From assembly GCA_964613075.1 (NCBI GenBank), contig CAZTFV010000049.1, positions 1 through 8,471 on the forward strand: a stretch of DNA of 8,471 nucleotides, written 5' to 3'. The translations under genes and the position numbers were made by a program. Each line of letters opens with the position of its first letter. Position 1 is the first letter of the stretch. Source of the DNA: CAYWEP01 sp964613075. GTDB lineage: Bacteria > Patescibacteriota > Microgenomatia > Levybacterales > UBA12049. This document shows, piece after piece, positions 1-7,800 of the stretch. The notes below the pieces were generated by a model that saw only the letters and a program-made list of their open reading frames with translations, did no database searches and was not told the DNA's origin.

Positions 1-93
1 TTAAGGCATCAGAGATTGTTTTTCACCATGAAGTAACCAACCAGGTATTTTGGAACAGATTTTAAAAAAATTTAGGTGGACTTCATAAGGCAT
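1..93 (-). CDS. Possible 30-codon ORF downstream of rpsG, doubtful
   Basis: An ATG at 93-91 overlaps the last base of the rpsG stop (TAATG arrangement). The frame stays open for 30 codons to a TAA lying exactly at bases 3-1. The peptide begins MPYEVHLNFFKICSK and ends SLMP; I recognise no family. There is no Shine-Dalgarno sequence, so expression would depend on coupling to rpsG. The frame is AT-rich, including a 7-T run, and could easily be chance 3' untranslated sequence. No other start codon in this stretch opens a frame running past the window edge, so fusA, the usual neighbour of rpsG, does not begin here. Confidence 0.15.
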   Translation of the reverse strand: MPYEVHLNFFKICSKIPGWLLHGEKQSLMP

Positions 94-566
94 TACCAAC
101 GAAAATGACTGAAAGCCTTATTCGCCTCTGCCTGGCGATGCATGGTTTCTTTTTTCTTCGCTGCCTCGCCCTCATTATTTGCTGCGGCGAGAAGCTCTGC
201 TGCAAGCTTTTCTGCAAAGGTTCTGAATTCTTTATTTGACCTTTTATTTGCAGCCTCTATAATCCAGCGAATCGCCAAAGCATTTTTCCGCTCATGACGA
301 ACTTCCTGAGGCACTTGGTAATTCGCGCCGCCGACGCGGCGAGCTTTTACCTCTACTTTTGGAGCAACATTGGCAACCGCTTTCTCAAATATCTCCAAGG
401 GGTCATTGCCTTTTTCTTTTATAAGAGAAAACGCACTATATACATTCTTCTGGGCAACGGTTTTTTTGCCATTCACCATAATGCGATTGATAAACTTCGC
501 CAGCAAAAGGCTGTTATGAACAGTATCCGGTGCAATTGTTCTTTTCTTTGCTTTCTTATGTCTCAT
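93..566 (-). CDS. rpsG: 30S ribosomal protein S7
   Basis: Primary rRNA-binding protein of the small-subunit head. It nucleates assembly on the 3' major domain of 16S rRNA and lines the E-site mRNA/tRNA exit. The 157-residue product is of normal family length and contains the S7 signatures: the N-terminal segment LLAKFINRIMVNGKK, the motif VEVKARRVGGANYQVP (about residues 71-86, containing the conserved RRVGG of the beta-hairpin region), RNALAIRWI, and the C-terminal AEANKAFSHFRW. The ATG at 566-564 is 5 bases after the rpsL stop and has no purine-rich Shine-Dalgarno site, since the preceding bases encode the Gly/Ala/Pro tail of S12. Translation is therefore probably coupled to rpsL. In E. coli, S7 is the autogenous repressor of the str operon by binding the rpsL-rpsG spacer; here the spacer is only 5 bases, so that E. 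coli-type site cannot be present in the same form. The gene appears intact. Confidence 0.98.
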   Translation of the reverse strand: MRHKKAKKRTIAPDTVHNSLLLAKFINRIMVNGKKTVAQKNVYSAFSLIKEKGNDPLEIFEKAVANVAPKVEVKARRVGGANYQVPQEVRHERKNALAIRWIIEAANKRSNKEFRTFAEKLAAELLAAANNEGEAAKKKETMHRQAEANKAFSHFRW

Positions 567-571
567 ATACT

Positions 572-1033
572 TTACGCTGCCGGTGCCGCCGCAGGTGCGG
601 CCGGTCTTGCTCCACCGCCGCCTGCACCTGAACGCTTTGTACCGTATTTACTCCTTGATGTCTTTCGTCCTTCAACACCCTGTAAATCAAATTTTCCACG
701 AACTATATGATACTTCACACCAGGTAAATCTTTGACACGACCACCCCGAACCAAGACAATACCGTGCTCTGAGAGTGCGTGCCCGACTCCCTGAATATAT
801 GCAGTAACCTCCATTTTGTTGGAAAGCTTTACCCTGGCAACTTTCCGAAGAGCCGAATTCGGTTTCTTTGGTGTCATCGTCTTAACGAGCGTCACTACGC
901 CTCGCTTCTGGGGAGCAGACTCCTCAGAATAAATACGGTCTTTTGCATTAAAAAGACGACGCAATGCTGTCGCGCGCGTCTTTTTTATCTTTCTCTTTCG
1001 TCCGTGTCTTGCTAATTGTGATAAAGTCGGCAT
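572..1033 (-). CDS. rpsL: 30S ribosomal protein S12 with a Gly/Ala/Pro tail
   Basis: Decoding-centre protein of the 30S subunit that monitors codon-anticodon pairing. The 153 residues include TMTPKKPNSALRKVARV (from about residue 52; streptomycin-site lysines K56/K57), EVTAYI, RGGRVKDLPGVKYHIVRG (about 96-113, including K101 and D102, equivalents of E. coli K87/K88 and the methylthiolated aspartate) and RSKYGTKR (127-134). About 13 residues between the basic N-terminus and PQKRGV (roughly 25-38) are absent from E. coli S12, but a similar insert is normal in the longer Bacillus/Lactobacillus S12. Residues 136-153 form a low-complexity Gly/Ala/Pro tail beyond the usual end. The retained lysines predict a streptomycin-sensitive type at this protein. 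The ATG at 1033-1031 is preceded by only a weak purine stretch (AAGAG), with a predicted promoter starting transcription about 8 bases upstream. Confidence 0.98.
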   Translation of the reverse strand: MPTLSQLARHGRKRKIKKTRATALRRLFNAKDRIYSEESAPQKRGVVTLVKTMTPKKPNSALRKVARVKLSNKMEVTAYIQGVGHALSEHGIVLVRGGRVKDLPGVKYHIVRGKFDLQGVEGRKTSRSKYGTKRSGAGGGGARPAAPAAAPAA

Positions 1034-1047
1034 AAATTTCTCTTGCG

Positions 1048-1056
1048 ATTATATCA
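1048..1056 (-). promoter_or_regulatory. Predicted extended -10 promoter for rpsL-rpsG
   Basis: On the minus strand this reads TGATATAAT, a perfect match to the extended -10 consensus TGnTATAAT (hexamer at 1053-1048). No TTGACA-like -35 is present at 16-18 bases, which is tolerated for extended -10 promoters. The expected start, about 7 bases downstream, is A at 1041, giving an mRNA leader of only about 8 bases before the rpsL ATG. This would let rpsL-rpsG be transcribed separately from rpoBC. It is an inference from sequence match only. Confidence 0.55.
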
Positions 1057-1090
1057 CATAAGTTACCTAGGTGACTTAAGTTACTTATGT
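1056..1090. repeat. Nested palindrome filling the rpoC-rpsL gap
   Basis: Outer arms ACATAAGT (1056-1063) and ACTTATGT (1083-1090) are perfect inverted repeats. Inside lie two perfect 8-bp palindromes, ACCTAGGT (1065-1072) and ACTTAAGT (1074-1081), and a 20-bp palindrome (1059-1078) broken by one mismatched pair (1064/1073). The element can be read as four alternating, overlapping copies of (A/T)TAAGTNAC: plus 1058-1066, minus 1079-1071, plus 1076-1084, minus 1088-1080. It overlaps the rpoC stop codon and ends exactly where the extended -10 of the rpsL promoter begins, covering roughly -15 to -49. That is a typical operator or activator position. No T-run follows on the minus strand, so it is not a standard terminator. 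Confidence 0.6.
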
Positions 1091-4000
1091 AGTATCGCTT
1101 GCGACTTGCACCTCCTGGACAGGTGCTGGCGCGGCTACCTCAACTGGCGGTACTTCTTCTGTCTTCCCGTCAACCGGAATCAACCGACCGATAATAACAT
1201 TTTCCTTAAGGCCGATGAGCTTGTCTTCCCGTCCTTCAAGCGCAGCTTCGGTGAGGACTTTGGTTGTTTCCTGGAATGACGCTGCCGAAAGCCATGAATC
1301 AGAGAAGAGCGCTGCTTTGGTAATACCCAAAATAACCTGTCTGCCTGTTGCCGGCTCGCCGCCTTCTGAAAGGACTTCTGCATTTATCTCCTCAAATCGC
1401 GCACGGGTAATAAAGTCACCCGGAATAAGCGAGGTGTCTCCGACCGTCTCGACAACAATCTTGTCAGACATCTTGCGTAAGATCACTTCAAAATGCTTGT
1501 CATTAATCGCAATTCCCTGAGCCTCATACACTTTTTGTGTCTCGGTTATGATATAGCGCTGTGCCTGAAGAAGTCCACCGATCTTGAGTACCTCTTTCGG
1601 ATCAAGATATCCTTCTGCAAATGGCATCCCGGCAACAATCTCATCACCGTCTTTGACATTCAGTGTTGCCGCAAGCGGAACAAAATACTCCTGTACCTCA
1701 ATCGGCTTTATTCTGGTATTTCTCACCTGGATACGGTAGCCATCATCCGTTGTCTCAACCTTTACTTTTCCGGTGACTTCAGAAATAGGCGACAGGTTTT
1801 TAGGTGTGCGCATTTCAAAAAGCTCTTCAACCCTCGGCAGACCTTGCGTCACGTCTGACATAACAACACCTCCGAAGTGGCGAACACGCATCGTTAGCTG
1901 TGTACCCGGTTCTCCGATCGACTGGGCTGCTATAACACCAACCGGCACGCCGGTATGGACTTTTTGCTTGATTGAGAAATCCCAACCGTAGCAATTCTGG
2001 CAAAGACCATACGGCAACTTGCATGTCATCGGGGAGCGGACCACAACCTCATCCACTTCATTGTCTAAAAGCAGCTTGACATGCTCCTCGTTCAGCTCCG
2101 AGCCTGCTTTAAGAACTGTCTTTTTGGTCTTCTTTGAAACTGCATTTTGCGCCAAAATCCGTCCGATAATACGATCGGTAAATGCTGTCGTTCGCTCCGG
2201 CTCACCAACGGCAATGGTAATACCCTCGGTCGCACCGCAATTCTCACTCAGGATGATAACCTCATGCGATACATCGACAAGACGTCTGGTCAAATATCCT
2301 GCATTTGCGGTCTTAAGCGCCGAATCGGTTAATCCTTTTCTTGATCCGCGGGCTGATGCAACGTATTCAAAAATAGACAATCCTTCCCGGAAGTTGGACT
2401 TAATCGGAAGCTCAACGATCTTACCCAACGGATCAACAATAAGACCACGCATAGCTGACAGCTGCTTGAGCTGCTCAACGCCGGCACGCGATCCTCCCGA
2501 ATCAATTGAGATTCTTATCGGATTTGATGGCTGAAGATTTTTCCACGTCAGATCTGCAATCGCATCCGTTGTCTTAAGCCAAACCTCATTGGAAAGCCTC
2601 TTTTTCTCCTCCAAAGTAATAAGACCCCGCTGATACTCATCATCAATAACCGCAATCTTTTTCTCCGCTTCATCAATCATCTCATGCTTTTGTGGAACGA
2701 TATGATTATCGAACACCGACACACTGATACCTGAAATTGTTGCTCCATAGAAACCAAGATTCTTAATCCTATCGATCAAATTCGCAACTTCTTCATCCGA
2801 TGCTACAGTTCGCATCATTTTGGTAATAATCTTTTTAATACCTGATGCCGTAACAGCTTCATTAACATAGTTGAAAGAATCCGGAAGCAGTTCATTAAAC
2901 TTCAACCGTCCGACCGTTGTCTCAACAATCTCCCTATCGTTCTTTGTCGGTATTCTGACCTTGATCGGTTCACGAAGTCCAATCTTATCAAGGTCATACG
3001 CCAAAAGTGCGCTTTGCGGATTTTCAAAATAGAACATTTCCGCATCCGCCCGGCGCACTGATTCATCAAGAGACGTGAGGAAAAAAATACCAAGCGCCAT
3101 TTCTTTGTTCGGCAAGGTAATCGGGCTGCCGTCTGCGGGCTTTAACAAATTATGGCTTGGCATCATCAAATTAACCGCCTCCTCCTGTGCTTTGATTGAG
3201 AGCGGAATATGAACTGCCATCTGGTCTCCGTCAAAATCAGCATTGTATCCGGCACAAACACACGGATGCAACTGAATTGCTGCTCCTTCAATAAGGACAG
3301 GGTAGAATGCCTGAATGCCCAACTTATGAAGTGTTGGAGCACGATTCAAGAGAACCGGATGGTTTTTGGTAATCTCCTCCAAAATGTCAAATACCTCAGG
3401 CGGTCGCTTCTCAATGTATCGTTTCGCCGACTTAATATTCGTCGCAAGTCCCCGAACGATAACTTCACGAAGCACAAAAGGTTTGAACATCTCCAAAGCC
3501 ATCTCTTTTGGCAATCCGCACTGGGTAAGTCGGAGTTCTGGCCCGACTATAATAACCGACCGTCCTGAATAATCAACGCGTTTACCCAAAAGATTCTGCC
3601 TGAATCGCCCCTGCTTGCCTCGCAGCATATCTGAGAGTGAACGAAGCGGTGAGGAGACTATCTGGGATCCCCGCTGCGTCGCATCAATCAGCGAATCAAC
3701 CGACTCTTGAAGCATCCGTTTCTCATTACGAAGAATGATCTCAGGCGCACCAAGTGACATAAGATGCTTCAGTCTGTTATTTCTATTAATAACACGTCGG
3801 TAGAGATCATTTAAATCCGAGGTTGCGAACCGTCCCCCTGCCAGCTGTACCATCGGTCGAAGATCCGGTGGAATAACGGGTAAAACACTAAAAATCATAG
3901 ACGAAGGCGTGACACCGGCTTTCCGCATGTTCTCAATAAGACGAAGCCGTTTCACAAGTCGCAGATATTTCTGGCCGGATGATTTCTCTTCTTCTTTCCG

Positions 4001-4888
4001 AAGCTTGGCAATAAGCTCCGACAGGTCAAGTTTACTCACCAGCTCCAAAAGCGCCTCAGAACCAGTCTTAATAGTGAAAAACACTGGAATCTCATACTCC
4101 AAGATCTTAAAATATTCATCCTCAGATAAAACACTTGAAACTTTTAGGCTTTTGAGTAATTTGACCAATGTCTCGGCGATCTCATCAATTTTTTTTGCTT
4201 CTGTTTCATATGTTTCATTAAGCCGGACAACCTTTTGTCGTCGCTCAAGCTCCATCTCCTCAGCAATAAGCTGTTTCTGCTCGCCTTTCACACTGGCGCG
4301 AGCTTCAGCTTTTTTCTCCTTCATCTCCTCATGAATATCTTTCTCCTCTTCCTTCATCTTCTCCTTAAGAGCCGCTTTTCGCTCCTCAGTCTTCTTTGTC
4401 AGAACTGAGATTGCTTCCTTTTTCTTTTCCTCATCAACTGCAGTTACCAGATACGATGCGTAATAGATAACAGACTCAAGGCTCTTTTGTGGAATATCTA
4501 AAAGAAGAGAGAGCGGCGAGGAAGATCCCTTGAAAAACCACACGTGAGCAATGGGAGAGGCAAGTGAAATATGACCAATTCGCTCCCTCCGAACGCGTGA
4601 AAGTGTTACTTCCACACCGCATTTATCGCAAATAATCCCTCGGTAGCGAATTCTTTTGTATTTTCCGCAATAACACTCCCAGTCCTTCGTCGGACCGAAA
4701 ATCCGCTCGTCAAAAAGTCCGTCTTTCTCAGGCCTAAGCGTTCGGTAATTAATTGTCTCAGGCTTTGTGACCTCACCATATGACCACTTCAGAATATCGT
4801 CCTTGTTGGCAAGCAAAAGCCTCAAAGACTTAAAGTCAAGTATTGTCGGGTCCTTAACAATCTTCTTCATGCCCATGTTCTGTATCAT
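1085..4888 (-). CDS. rpoC: DNA-directed RNA polymerase subunit beta'
   Basis: Largest core polymerase subunit; it carries the catalytic Mg2+ site and clamps DNA. The 1267 residues show the complete domain order. The N-terminal zinc ribbon has C72, C74, C87 and C90. A strongly charged coiled-coil-like insert follows (about 152-248), of the kind seen in actinobacterial-type rather than E. coli beta'. Next come PPDLRPMVQL and RRVINRNNRL (about 340-376), then GKRVDYSGRSVI. The metal-binding NADFDGD spans residues 549-555, with D551, D553 and D555. The bridge helix (about 844-876) includes TANAGYLTRRLVD. The second zinc site is C884, C956, C963 and C966. The trigger loop is near 995-1010. There is no large insertion in the trigger loop. 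The C-terminus after NVIIGRLIP is a short Pro/Val/Ala-rich tail. The ATG overlaps the rpoB TGA (ATGA), and GGGAGG lies 12 bases upstream. M5 and M7 are alternative but less likely starts. Confidence 0.98.
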   Translation of the reverse strand: MIQNMGMKKIVKDPTILDFKSLRLLLANKDDILKWSYGEVTKPETINYRTLRPEKDGLFDERIFGPTKDWECYCGKYKRIRYRGIICDKCGVEVTLSRVRRERIGHISLASPIAHVWFFKGSSSPLSLLLDIPQKSLESVIYYASYLVTAVDEEKKKEAISVLTKKTEERKAALKEKMKEEEKDIHEEMKEKKAEARASVKGEQKQLIAEEMELERRQKVVRLNETYETEAKKIDEIAETLVKLLKSLKVSSVLSEDEYFKILEYEIPVFFTIKTGSEALLELVSKLDLSELIAKLRKEEEKSSGQKYLRLVKRLRLIENMRKAGVTPSSMIFSVLPVIPPDLRPMVQLAGGRFATSDLNDLYRRVINRNNRLKHLMSLGAPEIILRNEKRMLQESVDSLIDATQRGSQIVSSPLRSLSDMLRGKQGRFRQNLLGKRVDYSGRSVIIVGPELRLTQCGLPKEMALEMFKPFVLREVIVRGLATNIKSAKRYIEKRPPEVFDILEEITKNHPVLLNRAPTLHKLGIQAFYPVLIEGAAIQLHPCVCAGYNADFDGDQMAVHIPLSIKAQEEAVNLMMPSHNLLKPADGSPITLPNKEMALGIFFLTSLDESVRRADAEMFYFENPQSALLAYDLDKIGLREPIKVRIPTKNDREIVETTVGRLKFNELLPDSFNYVNEAVTASGIKKIITKMMRTVASDEEVANLIDRIKNLGFYGATISGISVSVFDNHIVPQKHEMIDEAEKKIAVIDDEYQRGLITLEEKKRLSNEVWLKTTDAIADLTWKNLQPSNPIRISIDSGGSRAGVEQLKQLSAMRGLIVDPLGKIVELPIKSNFREGLSIFEYVASARGSRKGLTDSALKTANAGYLTRRLVDVSHEVIILSENCGATEGITIAVGEPERTTAFTDRIIGRILAQNAVSKKTKKTVLKAGSELNEEHVKLLLDNEVDEVVVRSPMTCKLPYGLCQNCYGWDFSIKQKVHTGVPVGVIAAQSIGEPGTQLTMRVRHFGGVVMSDVTQGLPRVEELFEMRTPKNLSPISEVTGKVKVETTDDGYRIQVRNTRIKPIEVQEYFVPLAATLNVKDGDEIVAGMPFAEGYLDPKEVLKIGGLLQAQRYIITETQKVYEAQGIAINDKHFEVILRKMSDKIVVETVGDTSLIPGDFITRARFEEINAEVLSEGGEPATGRQVILGITKAALFSDSWLSAASFQETTKVLTEAALEGREDKLIGLKENVIIGRLIPVDGKTEEVPPVEVAAPAPVQEVQVASDTT

Positions 4889-7800
4889 ACGCCGCTTGTG
4901 CCTCCCGTCTGTGGCTCAACAACTTCTGAAACTTCCAATGACTCCTCAAGCTCCTTTACTTCTTCCTTCACCTTTTCAGATTCTGTATCAGACTTTGCCT
5001 CTTCAGTCTCCTTATACAGGGTTGCACCGACAGGCACGACATTAAGACCGAGTGACTGTAATTCCTTAATCAGCACTTTAAACGATTCGGGCACTTTGGG
5101 TGTTGGGATATCCGTTCCTTTAACAATTGCCTCAAATGCTTTCGCCCGTCCAACCACATCATCCGCTTTAATCGTCAACATTTCCTGAAGGATATGCCGC
5201 GCCCGATGCGCCTCAAGAGCCCAAACCTCCATCTCCCCTAATCTCTGGCCCCCCATTTGCGCTTTACCGCCAAGCGGCTGTTGCGTCACAAGAGAGTAAG
5301 GACCGGTCGAGCGCGCATGCGTCTTGTCCTCAACCATATGGATAAGCTTCATAATGTACTCTATCCCCACAACCACCGGATTCTCGTACGGCTTCCCGGT
5401 TCTCCCATCATAGAGGATCACTTTTCCGTCTGCCGGCAGACCAGCCTGTCTGAGAAGATCAATAATCCGATCCTCAGAAATAGATTCAAAAACAGGCGCT
5501 GCTACCTTCATCCCTAACTTCTTTGCCGCAAATCCAAGGTGCGCCTCAAGTAATTGCCCCAAATTCATACGCGCTAGGACCGAAATAGGTGAGATGATAA
5601 TATCAACAGGTGTTCCATCAGCCATATGCGGCATATCGCAAAGCGGCAAGATCTTGGAGATAATACCTTTGTTACCATGCCGTCCTGCCAATTTGTCGCC
5701 GACTACCACATGCCGAAATTGCGCTACCTCAACGAGAATCTTTCGCATAGTTCCAGGTTCAAGCTCATCGCCCTTCTTACGATCCAAAATCTGAACAGAA
5801 ATGACTGTTCCCCGCTCACCATGCGGTATGCGAAGTGACGTATCGCGAACTTCCCGGGCCTGCTCACCGAAAATTGCACGAAGCAAGCGTTCCTCAGCCG
5901 TAAGCTCCGTCTCACCCTTGGGCGCAATTTTACCAACCAAAATATCTCCGGGTCCCACCTCTGATCCAACAGCAATAATACCCTTATCATCAAGATTTGC
6001 CAGATCCTCCTCTGCAACGTTGGGAATATCACGGGTTGTCTCCTCAGGCCCAAGCTTTGTCTCAACAACGGATGCTTCATATTTCTCAATATGAATACTT
6101 GAAAGAACGTCTTCTTTTACTAATCGATCGGAGATAACAATAGCATCCTCATAGCCCAAACCATCAAGCGACGCATATGCGATTAAAAGATTTTGCCCCA
6201 ATGCCAACTCTCCCTTATCTGCTGCCGGTCCGTCAATCAGAATATCCCTTTGCTTCACTTTCTGACCCTGACTGATGACTGCCCGTTGGGTATATGATGT
6301 AGCCTGAGATGTACGACGGAATGAGTCAATAGCGAATGAGGCCTTACCCTTTGCACCCTCAATGGTAACCGTATTTCCATCAACAAAAGTAACCATACCG
6401 TCAAACGGAGCCTTAACAACCCGCCCCATAACCTCAGCAATGGTTGCCTCCATACCGGTACCCACAATCGGACTATCGGGCTTGATCAAAGGTACTGCTT
6501 GACACTGCATATGCGTACCCATCAGTGCACGATTTGCCTCATCATGCGCGACAAAGGGAATAAGCGACGCACTCGTTCCCACGACCTGACGCGGGATAAC
6601 ATCAATATACTCAACTAAATCCCGATCTGCCTCAATAAATTCACCCCGATACCGAACCGGCACTCGCTCATCAAGTATCTCTCCTTTATCGGAAATTGAG
6701 ATACCGGCATGGGTAATATAGCGCTCTGCCTCATCATCAGCATCCATATACACGATCTCCGAAGCCAAAAACATCTTTGCGTTTTTACCTCCACCCTGTT
6801 TTACGACTTTTCGATACGGTGCCTCTAAAAAGCCGTATTCATTGACCTTTGCATAGAGCGCCATATAGGTAACAAGCCCGATATTCGGACCCTCAGGCGA
6901 GCGGATAGGATCAATTCGTCCGTATTGGGAGCTATTAATATCGCGGATTGAGAAGGCAGCGCGCTCACGAGAAATTCCGCCTGCTCCCATAACAGTCAAG
7001 CGGTTGAGATTATCAATTTCTGAGAGGGGATTGGTTTGATCAAGAATAGTTGAGAGCTGTGAGGTACGGAAGAATTCATTGATAGATGCCATAATCGGCC
7101 GCGCATTAATAAGATTGGAAACAGTCACCGGCGCATCAGGTTGCATCAGACTCATACGCTCCTTCACCGAGCGCTCAAGCCGCAATACCCCGACCCGGAA
7201 AGCGTTGGTCGCGACCAGCTCTCCGACACTTCGGATTCTGCGATTTGCCAGACTATCAATGTCATCAACTATTCCTTGCCCCATGTGAAGCAAAATAAGG
7301 TAGCTTATTGCGGCAAAAATATCCTCAGTGGTAAGAACACGTGCCTCACTCTGGTGATAGTTGGGTACTGCTGCCAATTTTTTATTGATCTTATATCGCC
7401 CTACCGCTCCCAAATCATACCGCCTGTTGTTAAAAAACATATTCAGGAAATTCTCTTTTACCTTATCCAGGACGATCGGCTCGCCTGGATGCATTTTCTT
7501 GAAAATCTCAACCACTGCTTCCGTCTCGCTACCCGTCTCATCTTTCTGAAATGTATTTTCGATATAGGCCACCGCCTCATCGCCGGCAAGACCGCTAAAT
7601 CGCTCTTTAATTGACTCATTGGACGAAACACCGATTGCGCGCAAAAATGTCGTTACCGGAAATTTTCTCCGCCTATCAATCTTGACGGTAATTGTACCGT
7701 AGCGGGTAGTTGAGAACTCAAGCCATGATCCATGTACCGGTCTTATCTCCGCAGTGTAAAGTGTCTTACCCGTTGCCGGATCCGCAACCGCGGTAAAGAA

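Noticed and set aside
60..92. Seven-T run on the minus strand after rpsG as an intrinsic terminator.
   Set aside because: No stable stem precedes it; only 3-bp pairings could be found, with about a dozen intervening bases.
1..93. Direct repeat ATGCCTTA at both ends of the 30-codon frame after rpsG.
   Set aside because: It is only 8 bases long and there is no other sign of an attachment site or insertion.
592..630. Inverted repeat CAGGTGC / GCACCTG in the end of rpsL as an rpsG regulatory hairpin.
   Set aside because: The 25-base loop and the repetitive GCA/GCG/CCG codons of the Gly/Ala/Pro tail explain it without a regulatory role.
294..710. Plus-strand frame of 138 codons spanning rpsG and the rpsL end.
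   Set aside because: It is antisense to two clear ribosomal protein genes; its proline-rich and alanine-rich part is the complement of the S12 tail.
2019..2534. Long plus-strand open frame (171 codons) opposite rpoC, along with other plus-strand frames across rpoB and rpoC.
   Set aside because: They lie entirely antisense to intact, highly conserved polymerase genes, have no recognisable family motifs or start signals, and are expected by-products of codon bias.
3733..4433. Charged Lys/Glu-rich insert near the RpoC N-terminus as a novel domain.
   Set aside because: Actinobacterial-type beta' proteins have a comparable charged helical segment at this place, so it is a known variation.
4885..4888. 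Possible use of recoded TGA (code 25) as in Gracilibacteria.
   Set aside because: TGA terminates rpoB in a standard ATGA overlap, and reading through it would add residues antiparallel to family expectations while all other genes read normally in the standard bacterial code.
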